DNA of 7,654 nt. It comes from Deltaproteobacteria bacterium. GTDB taxonomy: Bacteria > Desulfobacterota > Syntrophia > Syntrophales > UBA5619. Shown here in pieces: positions 1 through 6,108 of this stretch. Within the stretch, counting starts at the first letter, position 1. Each line of letters starts with the position of its first letter. The notes below the pieces were generated by a model. That model was not told where the DNA came from. It worked only from the letters and a program-made list of their open reading frames with translations, and searched no databases. Made by a program: the position numbers and the translations under genes. The DNA is taken from the NCBI GenBank assembly GCA_026388365.1, contig JAPLJW010000348.1, positions 1-7,654 of the forward strand. Reading direction: 5' to 3'.

Positions 1-20
1 CGGTGTCCAGTTTTTGTAAC

Positions 21-71
21 GCATTGGGGCTTGGGGACACCTTGCCGCAAGGTGTCCCCAAGCCCCAATGC
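21..71. repeat. Perfect 51-base palindrome (REP-like or terminator-like stem-loop)
   Basis: Bases 21-45 are the exact reverse complement of 47-71, around a single central base at 46; in RNA the stem would be about 23 bp with a 5-base or smaller loop. It starts 14 bases past the stop codon of the DUF362 gene, so it would sit at the 3' end of that mRNA. No T-run follows the stem on either strand (the minus strand continues into an A-tract), so it is not a standard intrinsic terminator. A further copy of the arm end, GGTGTCC, lies at 2-8. Perfect arms of this length near a gene end are typical of REP-type dispersed palindromes; that assignment is inference. Confidence 0.8.
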
Positions 72-85
72 CTATTACGAGATCG

Positions 86-988
86 TCAAAGATCGATCTT
101 TCGGATGTTCAGTTTTTCGAGGTTCGCCGTGCCGAGGCCCGCCTGCTGGCCCAGCCGGACGCAGCCGAGATCGGCGGGCTTCAGGCCGAAGAGCATCGCC
201 CCGCAGGCGTCCACGGCGACCTGGTCGACGCCGACCACGATCGTGTCGAGCCGCTTCACGTCGGCGAGGTCGCCGCCCTGGGGGCCATTGGCCGTGAGAA
301 TCCGCACGGCATCGATGATGACGAGCGAGGGCTTCACGAAGGCCGCCAGATCGACGAGACTCTCGTCGATCCGCTGGTGGATCCGCCCCCGCGAGCCGCC
401 CATCACCCCCATCAGATTCTTCATTCCGAGGGTGAGCCGGGAGGTCCCGTGCACCTTTGCGATGGGGATGTTGATCAGTTTGTCCGCCTCGACAGCCTCC
501 GTGTAGATGGGCCAAGCCTTGAGCGTCTCCCCGCCGATCTTCATCTCCTGGAATTTCCGGTTGTCCGTGAAGCTCACCTCCGCCCCCGCCGCGGCCGCCG
601 CATCGGCGATCCCGCTCTGCCGATAGGTCCGGCGGGCGTCGGACACGGGGTAGTCGAAGACCTTAACCTTTTTCGCCCCCGCATCGACGCAGAGGCGGAC
701 AACAGCGGCCACGAGTTCCGGATTCGTGGTCGCGGCGTACTCCGGAAGCCGGTCCCAACCGATGTTCGGCTTGACGACGACGATGTCTCCCCGCGCGACA
801 AACCGGCGGATCCCCCCGAGGGCGTCCAGGGCGGCCTGAACGGAGGCGGCAGGGGTCTTGCCGCGGACGACGCAGAGATCCGGACGGACGGCGGCCTCCA
901 AACGGCCGGCAAGCAGAGCGGCAGCGGACGGCACGGTCAGGACCGTTCCGGCGACGGCGGCCGATTTCAGAAATTCCCTGCGGTTCAT
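86..988 (-). CDS. Tat-exported DUF362 domain protein
   Basis: The protein has 300 residues. The start is the ATG at 988, because it is preceded by AGAGGAAGGG and begins a clear twin-arginine signal: MNRREFLKSA with R3-R4, then a hydrophobic stretch to about residue 27 and an Ala-rich cleavage region near 30-33. An upstream extension of the frame to 1111 would bury this signal. The mature part resembles the DUF362 family: VVKPNIGWDR at about 71-80, INIPIAKVHG at 172-181, LTLGMKNLMG at 185-194 and a VDQVAVDACG segment at 254-263. Some DUF362 proteins carry a ferredoxin domain; this one has only four scattered cysteines (39, 100, 262, 276) and no CxxCxxC motif, so it is unlikely to bind a classical cluster by itself. 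The family's function is not established. The Tat signal implies export in a folded state to the periplasm. The gene lies 100 bases behind the permease gene on the same strand and may or may not share its transcript. Confidence 0.87.
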   Translation of the reverse strand: MNRREFLKSAAVAGTVLTVPSAAALLAGRLEAAVRPDLCVVRGKTPAASVQAALDALGGIRRFVARGDIVVVKPNIGWDRLPEYAATTNPELVAAVVRLCVDAGAKKVKVFDYPVSDARRTYRQSGIADAAAAAGAEVSFTDNRKFQEMKIGGETLKAWPIYTEAVEADKLINIPIAKVHGTSRLTLGMKNLMGVMGGSRGRIHQRIDESLVDLAAFVKPSLVIIDAVRILTANGPQGGDLADVKRLDTIVVGVDQVAVDACGAMLFGLKPADLGCVRLGQQAGLGTANLEKLNIRKIDL

Positions 989-1040
989 GGGTTTCCCTTC
1001 CTCTGAAGATTGTCGTTTGCTGTTGCGGTGAAGAGAGAGC

Positions 1041-1072
1041 GGGGGAAACTCAAGGCTGTCTGAGCTTCCCCC
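1041..1072 (-). other. Stem-loop between permease and DUF362 genes
   Basis: The arms 1041-1052 (GGGGGAAACTCA) and 1061-1072 (TGAGCTTCCCCC) form a 12-bp stem with an 8-base loop. The one imperfect pair is G-U in RNA copied from the minus strand but A-C in plus-strand RNA, so the hairpin is intact only in the direction in which the flanking genes are transcribed. It sits 16 bases past the permease stop codon and about 50 bases before the DUF362 start. No U-run follows (the minus strand continues GCTCTCTCTTC), so it may be a weak or factor-assisted terminator, or a processing or stability hairpin. Confidence 0.55.
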
Positions 1073-1088
1073 ACATGATTGTGCCGCT

Positions 1089-2513
1089 CTATTCCTTAAA
1101 AACCTTGGCAAATATCCAGTACAGGATGATCGATATCACGATCGAGGGATACCAGATTACGCCTCCGGGAAAAGGGACTCCGCTGACGTACTGCATTTGT
1201 CCCGTTGGCCAGGCGATGATGTAGCAGAGGATCCAGGTAATAATCAATGATGCAAACCCGGCTTTGCTCCAGCCATTGCTGTACCAACAGCCCCCCGGAC
1301 CTCTGGTATAGAGTTTCTGAAGGTTGTAGTTTCTCCTCCTGATGATGTAGTAATTCGCGATCATAATGCCTGCGTACGGCCCGACGAGTATGCCGTAGCT
1401 CGCCGCCCAGCCACTCACATAGTTGACGAATGCCGTGCCTTTTTCCATCCCCGCCCACCAGGGTGCCACAAAAAAAACGATGATGGCTGCAACGAGCGCG
1501 GCCCTTTTCCAGCTCATTTTCAGGGTTGCTACGAGGAAATTGATAAGCGGGATAGAGTTGGCTGTAAGATCGGTCGACCAAGGCGCCAGGAAACAGAATA
1601 CGAGGCCCACCAACACGGCAATTGCCCCTGGAGCGAACTTGACAACGATTTCCTGCGGAAGTACGACCCCCGTCAGAGTGGCGTTCGCAAATCCTAACCA
1701 GGTTCCCAAAAGCTGACCGAAGATGATCCCAATCAGCAACCCGAGGGGTAAGGCTTTGCTATTTTTGGGGGAGATACCACGTGTAAGATCGGAGAAGTTT
1801 ACAGCCATCGTGGCCCACCAGTTGGTCTGAACCGCAAGATAGGTCAGGAACGGAAGACTCATATAGCCCACCTTACTCACGTAAAGGTTTGGGATATTCT
1901 GGGCAAATTCCGGCTTCCCCCAGAGGAAAAAGACAAGCCATATGAAGTAGATCAGCATGATGGGGCCGGCGTAGTCTGCCATCTTGCCAATGCCGGTGAG
2001 CCCGAACCTCATGACCAGGACGAAAGAACCGAGATACGGGATCAATGCGATGATCAAATACTTCATGGCCATGGGCGTTACTTGATCGGCCGGCACCCCG
2101 AATGCGAAAAAAATAATCATCAGGATCGCCATTGAACCTGAAAAAGCCTGCACCCCGAACCATATCAACCCCGGAAAGGCCCTCATAATGACCGCGACAT
2201 GGCTTCCAATAAACCCAAATGATTCCCGGTACTGCACAGGGCTGCTGATCCCGTACTTTATTCCCACCATACCATTGGCCCACATGGCAATACAGGCAAA
2301 GATATTTCCCCAGAAAGCGCCCCAAAGGGCCTGGGTGACGTTCAACCCTAAACCGGCACCGATCGGTCCAAGAAAGAACGTTCCAATCCCCGTGTTCATG
2401 CTGAACATCATAAAGCTAAACGTGTAAATATTGTATCCTTGCTTACTCCTTGGAACGGGCAACAGATCCGGGTTTTCTTGATACCCTCGAGGTGTGATTG
2501 TTTCTTCAGCCAT
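1089..2513 (-). CDS. NCS1-family nucleobase/hydantoin-type cation symporter
   Basis: This inner-membrane transporter has 474 residues and about 12 hydrophobic segments, the usual size of the nucleobase:cation symporter-1 family (cytosine, uracil, purine, allantoin, thiamine-precursor and hydantoin permeases). The start at 2513 has an excellent site, AAAGGAGGAG, seven bases upstream. Family signatures visible are the TM1 segment with MNTGIGTFFLGP at 39-50, WFGVQ at 118-122, NWWATMAVNFSDLTRG at 231-246, and TDLTANS at 314-320. By position, W118, Q122, a Trp at 232/233 and N319 match the aromatic, Gln and Asn residues that hold the ring in Mhp1, the hydantoin transporter; the alignment was made by eye. 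The substrate is therefore probably a planar nitrogen heterocycle, but which one cannot be read from sequence. It lies 220 bases downstream of the nitrilase gene on the same strand, suggesting it imports the substrate for that cluster. Confidence 0.92.
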   Translation of the reverse strand: MAEETITPRGYQENPDLLPVPRSKQGYNIYTFSFMMFSMNTGIGTFFLGPIGAGLGLNVTQALWGAFWGNIFACIAMWANGMVGIKYGISSPVQYRESFGFIGSHVAVIMRAFPGLIWFGVQAFSGSMAILMIIFFAFGVPADQVTPMAMKYLIIALIPYLGSFVLVMRFGLTGIGKMADYAGPIMLIYFIWLVFFLWGKPEFAQNIPNLYVSKVGYMSLPFLTYLAVQTNWWATMAVNFSDLTRGISPKNSKALPLGLLIGIIFGQLLGTWLGFANATLTGVVLPQEIVVKFAPGAIAVLVGLVFCFLAPWSTDLTANSIPLINFLVATLKMSWKRAALVAAIIVFFVAPWWAGMEKGTAFVNYVSGWAASYGILVGPYAGIMIANYYIIRRRNYNLQKLYTRGPGGCWYSNGWSKAGFASLIITWILCYIIAWPTGQMQYVSGVPFPGGVIWYPSIVISIILYWIFAKVFKE

Positions 2514-2627
2514 TATTTTTCTCCTCCTTTCGTACAGTCGAATTGGAAATATACGCGAGAGTCCTATTTTTTACCTTTTGCCCGTACAGAGACCCACTAT
2601 CTCCTACGCTTCACCTCCTAAAAAAGA

Positions 2628-2647
2628 TGAACTTTACCTCCAGTTCA
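2628..2647. promoter_or_regulatory. Possible operator, inverted repeat ahead of permease
   Basis: TGAACT (2628-2633) and AGTTCA (2642-2647) are exact inverted half-sites separated by eight bases, in the 220-base gap between the nitrilase gene and the permease gene. The location, 115-134 bases ahead of the permease ATG, suits a regulator binding site. No convincing -35/-10 pair was found next to it. Six-base half-sites occur by chance often enough that this is only a candidate. Confidence 0.25.
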
Positions 2648-2733
2648 ACGCGCTACATTGCGTTTCATTCAGGATTACTTTTTTTCAATCCATCTTCCCT
2701 GTCTCGTCGGCTTCTTCTCCATGCTGAATCAAG

Positions 2734-3555
2734 CTAACGAGAGCAGAGGTCGGAATATTGTTCGGGCCTCCTATCTTTCAAGTAAGGGGAGACCGCTCTT
2801 GTATGGACGACTTCATTCATATCGACATCGCACATGAGAACGTCCTCTGCCCTCTTTGTGGATTCAACGATTATCTTTCCGGAAGGATGAACCACCTTGC
2901 TTCCTCCAAACAGTTCTAAATCCCCATTTTTGCCATAGGCATTCACGGCTGCCACAAAAACGGAATTCTCTAACGCTCTTGTAGGAATAAGCTGATCCCA
3001 TATTGCCTTGTCCTGAATCCTCCAAGCGGCGTGCACAACAAGCAGCTCAGCTCCTTTTAACGTCAATATTCTGGCCGGCTCCGGAAAATTGGCGTCGTAG
3101 CAGATCATGATTCCGACCCTGCCGTATTTCGTATCGAATACCGGGTAACCGTCTCCCCTCGCGAAGAAAGAGGATTCTGTACCAAACAAATGGTTTTTCG
3201 AATAAACCCCACGGACCTCTCCCTCGTCATCGATCATCACAGCGGCATTGAATACCACTCCCTTCACCTCTTTTTCGAGTGCAAGTGAGATGTGAATATG
3301 TGTCTTGGTCTTTGAGGCAAACTCTCTGAATCGATTTACGGTGTATCCGTCAATCCTCTCTCTTAATCCATACATCTTGTCTTTCAATATCTCCAAATGA
3401 TATCCCGTATTGAACAGTTCCGGAAAACAGATGATATTCGCTCCCTTTTTTGCTGCTTTTAGAGCCATCTTGAGGGCTTTTCCAACATTTTCTTTTGTCT
3501 TTCCCAATGTGCTTTCGAACTGTACCAAGCAGATTTTAACATTTCTGTCTGACAT
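2734..3555 (-). CDS. Nitrilase-superfamily carbon-nitrogen hydrolase
   Basis: The protein has 273 residues. The start is the ATG at 3555 because GGAGGAAGG lies just upstream and MSDRNVKICLVQFES begins the first beta strand of the fold; the open frame extends 11 codons further without a better site. The catalytic triad of the superfamily is complete: E46 in CFPELFNTGY, K120 in YSKNHLFG and C152 in MICYDANFPEPAR. It would hydrolyse a non-peptide C-N bond in an amide, carbamoyl or (less likely) nitrile group through a cysteine thioester. The single-domain size and ICYDxxFPE cysteine motif are closest to general amidases of the group; a carbamoyl amino acid or ureidopropionate substrate would fit the neighbouring permease but is inference. 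No signal peptide, so cytoplasmic. It is 126 bases behind the TudS-like gene. Its base composition is clearly more AT-rich than that of the DUF362 gene. Confidence 0.93.
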   Translation of the reverse strand: MSDRNVKICLVQFESTLGKTKENVGKALKMALKAAKKGANIICFPELFNTGYHLEILKDKMYGLRERIDGYTVNRFREFASKTKTHIHISLALEKEVKGVVFNAAVMIDDEGEVRGVYSKNHLFGTESSFFARGDGYPVFDTKYGRVGIMICYDANFPEPARILTLKGAELLVVHAAWRIQDKAIWDQLIPTRALENSVFVAAVNAYGKNGDLELFGGSKVVHPSGKIIVESTKRAEDVLMCDVDMNEVVHTRAVSPYLKDRRPEQYSDLCSR

Positions 3556-3598
3556 AAACCCTTCCTCCTTGCACTTCCACGGGATCAAGGTGAACTAT

Positions 3599-3628
3599 TC
3601 AAAAAACCCTCGTATTCAAAGCCTCCAT
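3599..3628 (-). CDS. Possible 9-residue leader peptide ahead of nitrilase gene
   Basis: In the 126-base gap between the TudS-like gene and the nitrilase gene, the minus strand has GGAGGG, seven bases, then ATG and nine codons (MEALNTRVF) ending in TGA, 43 bases before the nitrilase ATG. The ribosome site and spacing are good. The frame is not that of the nitrilase. Nothing in the peptide suggests attenuation control, and no alternative hairpins were found behind it. It may be a chance translation unit or a remnant. Confidence 0.2.
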   Translation of the reverse strand: MEALNTRVF

Positions 3629-3681
3629 ATAACCACCCTCCGGAAATCATCGTTCGTTCCCGTCTCCTTGCCCGGTTCGCT

Positions 3682-4245
3682 TCATGCCCTCAACATGGTC
3701 TCGACCTTCGGCAGCGTTTCTTCCAAGCGGCCCACCTCCTGGACCTCGGGGATTCCGATGAAGGGGATTTCCGCTAGCCCTCGCTCACGGAGTATTCCCC
3801 TTAGAGCCTCGATGTAGGTGCCGCTTCCCGACACATACTGTCGGGCTGGTAGCGCAGCCATCCTGCCCCCCCAGGGTTCCCCGAGAGCTCTTTGCGTGAA
3901 GTCGACTCCGCAGGAAGGGCTGCCGTCGACTCCGATCAACGCCAAGGTCCTGTAATCCCGCGACGCATAATCCTCCAGTTCGTCGGCCACGCGTTCCGCC
4001 AGGGTACGGCATAGCCTCCGGAAGACAGGGGAACTGTACTGCTCCTTCACAGAACTCCAACGATGGATGCCTAGGTGGGCCATCTCCGGGCAGGGCATCT
4101 GATAGATACCCACGTCGGATTGCACAAGCAGATCGGCCACGGGCCGAAGCGTGCCCGGAAACCGTGCTATCCCTTCAATTTTACTGTTCTGGTTCAGAAT
4201 GCAGTGACAGACTAGAACCAGTTTCTTGCTCCGGCTGTCTTTCAT
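3682..4245 (-). CDS. TudS/DUF523-related putative Fe-S desulfidase
   Basis: The protein has 187 residues. The ATG at 4245 is chosen because GGGAGG precedes it by about eight bases and the conserved family start KKLVLVCHCILNQNSK follows; an earlier in-frame ATG at 4308 lacks such a site. The cysteine pattern is that of the DUF523/TudS group: CHC at 13-15, MPCPE at 50-54 (C52) and DGSPSCGVD at 107-115 (C112). In thiouracil desulfidase TudS, three cysteines hold a [4Fe-4S] cluster whose free iron takes the sulfur from a thiolated base. The ILNQNS variant and the CPEMAHLG context match the side branch known as CD3072-family TudS-related putative desulfidases, so the substrate may differ from thiouracil. 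Cytoplasmic, no signal. It is the first gene of the four-gene minus-strand run, with a long 5' gap carrying a stem-loop. Confidence 0.8.
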   Translation of the reverse strand: MKDSRSKKLVLVCHCILNQNSKIEGIARFPGTLRPVADLLVQSDVGIYQMPCPEMAHLGIHRWSSVKEQYSSPVFRRLCRTLAERVADELEDYASRDYRTLALIGVDGSPSCGVDFTQRALGEPWGGRMAALPARQYVSGSGTYIEALRGILRERGLAEIPFIGIPEVQEVGRLEETLPKVETMLRA

Positions 4246-4349
4246 GAGAAATCCTCCCTGGCACCGCGCCTCTGATGTGTTCCATTTGCCTCGTCCTTGC
4301 TTCGTCAATACGGACAGACCGAATCTCTACCGTGCTTCACGTATCGATC

Positions 4350-4386
4350 GTCCTGCCGAAGCAGAATCGGTTCCTGCCGGCAGGAC
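4350..4386 (-). promoter_or_regulatory. Leader-type stem-loop upstream of the TudS-like gene
   Basis: The arms 4350-4358 (GTCCTGCCG) and 4378-4386 (CGGCAGGAC) pair over 9 bp; inside, GCAG (4361-4364) pairs with CTGC (4374-4377) across a two-base bulge, leaving a 9-base loop. The right arm is also part of a 14-base perfect palindrome (4372-4385), so a competing local fold is possible. It lies 105 bases before the start codon of the TudS-like gene. No U-run follows on either strand, so it is not an intrinsic terminator; an mRNA leader element or a protein binding site is possible. Confidence 0.45.
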
Positions 4387-4578
4387 CCCTTTGCGCTCAG
4401 CCCTATTCTCCCCTGTTGCCGCCCCTATGGACGACCGAGAAATGTTTTGCACAACCAAATGGAATTATTAAAATGTGAATTGGACAGCCGTGCTCACTCA
4501 TCAATGATCAGTGGTTATCGATTGATATGGTATTGCTTTAGATGTCATGAAGTATAGAAACTCAGTTTTCTCAAGTCA

Positions 4579-4614
4579 AGGAGTATTTTCAGGAGTGTTT
4601 TCAGGAGTATTTTC
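4579..4614. repeat. Three tandem copies of a 12-base repeat
   Basis: AGGAGTATTTTC occurs at 4579-4590, 4591-4602 (one change, A to G) and 4603-4614, with no spacers. The unit is a multiple of three, so it encodes GVFS repeats on the plus strand and ENTP repeats on the minus strand. Neither frame belongs to a gene with a recognisable start. There are too few copies, and no spacers, for a CRISPR array. Confidence 0.85.
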
Positions 4615-4735
4615 AGCAACAGAAAACCCTTGGAGATCTTTTGAAAGCAAGATTTTCAAACTAGAAGAAGATCCTGTAGAGGACCTCGTTGATCATGTCG
4701 TGATATCCGGGGTGACAGCGACCCAAAGCGGGTCT

Positions 4736-5872
4736 CTACCCGGGCATCAGGTCGATGATGGTGATCTCCGGCCGCGCGAGAAATCGGACGGGCGGCCCCC
4801 AGGTTCCCGTCCCCCGGCTCACATGGAGCAGCGCGCCTCCCGTCAGGCGGTAGTTCCCGGCGTGAAAGGGAAAGACCAGACGGGTGATCAGGCTGAAGGG
4901 AAAGAGCTGTCCTTTGTGCGTATGACCGGAGAGCTGGAGATCAAATGCGCCGAGGGCGTTCTCCTCCACCAGCGGCTGGTGCTTGAGGAGGATCGTGAAA
5001 CGGCCGCCGCCGGCCCGGGAGAGGACTTCGCGGTCGGAAGGGCGTCCCTGGAAACCCAAACGGTTAATCCCCGGATCATCGACGCCGACCAGATCGATTG
5101 CCCCGGCGACGGTCGCAACCCCGCCCCGCAGTTCGGTGAATCCGGCATTTGCCGTAAATTTCATCGCTTCATCAATCCCCGCGTAGAACTCGTGGTTCCC
5201 GGTCACGGCGAATTTCCCGTAACGGGGGCGGATTTCCCGGAGCTGTGCCGCGGCCTCGGAAAGATCGTTCCCCTGCCCGTCCACGAGGTCTCCCGTGGAG
5301 ACGAGAAGGTCCGGCGCCGCCTCCCGGACTTTCCGGAGAATGTCCGCAAGGTAATCGCCGCGGACCAGGACGCCGACATGGACGTCTGAGATCTGGACGA
5401 TCCGGATCCGGCCCGCCTCCTTTGGAATCTTTACCGAATGGATGACCAGGGATTCGCTCCGGATGCAGCGGGCCTCGAAGACGCCGTAGAGGACGATCCC
5501 CAGCGCGGCCGCGGCGGGAACGAGAAAGAGCATCCGGACCGAAGGGAGAAACGCGCCGACATCGGTCCGGAGCGCCAAACCGGCCAGATGCGCCAGAAAC
5601 CGGTAGCATTCGAACAGAACGGAGGCGGAGAAGAAGAGCAAGAGAACCGCCATCCAGAGGTACCCGGCCCAGGATAAGAGACGGGCCAGCGTCTCGAAGC
5701 CATACCGCTCCGAGGCGCGGACGATGATTGGCGCCATCAGGCCGAGGATCAGCAGTGCGACGAGGATAATCTGGGCTGCGGCCCCGGGGGCAAACGCCGC
5801 CCGGACCTTCAGGAAAAAGTAGAAGTGAAAACCGCCGTAGATCAAAAAAAAGGTCAGCAGAAACAGTCCCAC
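4736..5872 (-). CDS. Membrane-anchored metallophosphoesterase (YkuE-like)
   Basis: The protein has 378 residues from the GTG at 5872, which is preceded by GTGGGGGA eight bases upstream. A TTG at 5902 would add ten mostly polar residues but has no ribosome site and lies against a terminator-like T-run, so it is second choice. Four hydrophobic segments come first (about 1-20, 31-52, 68-90 and 111-131), then a calcineurin-like phosphoesterase domain with all five metal and catalytic motifs: D163-x-H165 (SDVHVG), D195 (GDLVDG), N226-H227-E228 (GNHE), H298 (KHQP) and H317-x-H319 (SGHTHKGQ). Such proteins use two metal ions to cut phosphoesters; relatives such as YkuE or LpxH-like enzymes act at the membrane, sometimes on lipid substrates. 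The actual substrate here is unknown. It stands alone, 490 bases ahead of the TudS-like gene on the same strand. Confidence 0.88.
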   Translation of the reverse strand: MGLFLLTFFLIYGGFHFYFFLKVRAAFAPGAAAQIILVALLILGLMAPIIVRASERYGFETLARLLSWAGYLWMAVLLLFFSASVLFECYRFLAHLAGLALRTDVGAFLPSVRMLFLVPAAAALGIVLYGVFEARCIRSESLVIHSVKIPKEAGRIRIVQISDVHVGVLVRGDYLADILRKVREAAPDLLVSTGDLVDGQGNDLSEAAAQLREIRPRYGKFAVTGNHEFYAGIDEAMKFTANAGFTELRGGVATVAGAIDLVGVDDPGINRLGFQGRPSDREVLSRAGGGRFTILLKHQPLVEENALGAFDLQLSGHTHKGQLFPFSLITRLVFPFHAGNYRLTGGALLHVSRGTGTWGPPVRFLARPEITIIDLMPG

Positions 5873-5900
5873 GTCAAAATCCCCCACAGGCCTTGCATGC

Positions 5901-5936
5901 AAAAAGGGAGGCTAACCGCCATCGGTTCCATCTCCC
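5901..5936 (-). terminator. Terminator-like hairpin with T5 run, just ahead of phosphoesterase
   Basis: Read on the minus strand, GGGAG (5936-5932) pairs with CTCCC (5910-5906) and, within, AACCG (5927-5923) pairs with CGGTT (5918-5914) around an ATGG loop; TTTTT (5905-5901) follows directly. The two stems are separated by a small imperfect internal loop, which weakens it. Because it lies immediately before the phosphoesterase coding region on the same strand, it could end a transcript coming from beyond 5936 or act as an attenuator for this gene. Confidence 0.4.
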
Positions 5937-5945
5937 ACCGTGTAT

Positions 5946-5973
5946 CCGGACCCGCCGGCCCGAATGGGTCCGG
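5946..5973. repeat. GC-rich 8-bp stem-loop
   Basis: CCGGACCC (5946-5953) and GGGTCCGG (5966-5973) are exact inverted repeats with a 12-base loop; GGCCGGCC lies directly beyond. No T-run follows on either strand. It is 10 bases from the terminator-like hairpin, and the role is unknown. Confidence 0.5.
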
Positions 5974-6019
5974 CCGGCCGTAAACCTATATCGAGAGCGT
6001 TGAAAAATACCCTCGCTTT

Positions 6020-6088
6020 GTCATTCCCGCGTAGGCGGGAATCCAGAAGGTATTGAAAGGACTGGATTCCTGCTGTCGCAGGAATGAC
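6020..6088. repeat. Dispersed inverted repeat of the TCATTCCCGC...GGGAATCCAG type
   Basis: The left arm, 6020-6046, and right arm, 6062-6088, are imperfect reverse complements of 27 bases each, separated by 15 bases. Each arm is itself a small hairpin (TCCCGC-GTAG-GCGGGA on the left, ATTCCTGC-TGTC-GCAGGAAT on the right). This sequence style is a familiar interspersed repeat in many proteobacterial genomes; its conceptual translation, with VIPATAGIQ and LDSRLRGNDK, is the usual false peptide annotated in such places. It is probably a MITE- or REP-like element. Confidence 0.8.
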
Positions 6089-6108
6089 GATTTGCAGAAT
6101 TTCAGGAG

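Larger units (their letters stand above)
4246..4735. other. 490-base gap between phosphoesterase and TudS-like genes
   Basis: No gene is supported here. The stretch holds a stem-loop at 4350-4386 and three 12-base tandem repeats at 4579-4614. Plus-strand open frames inside it have no good ribosome site and continue antisense through the phosphoesterase gene. It must contain whatever promoter drives the TudS-like gene, but no -35/-10 pair on the minus strand was convincing. Bases 4440-4680 are much more AT-rich than the phosphoesterase gene next to them. Confidence 0.6.

Noticed and set aside
68..1006. Long plus-strand open frame of 312 codons
   Set aside because: It is antisense to the DUF362 gene, which has a Tat signal, family motifs and a ribosome site; GC-rich coding often leaves the opposite strand open, and this translation has low-complexity, Arg/Asp/Gly-rich composition.
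2514..2733. Minus-strand AGGAGGTGA around 2612-2620 as the ribosome site of a small gene
   Set aside because: No ATG follows at a suitable distance; a GTG some way downstream would give only eight codons.
4579..4614. CRISPR array
   Set aside because: The repeats are 12 bases, directly adjacent and have no spacers.
4547..5389. Plus-strand open frame of 280 codons beginning with GVFS repeats
   Set aside because: Most of it is antisense to the phosphoesterase motifs, it has no good ribosome site, and its amino acid composition is unlike a folded protein.
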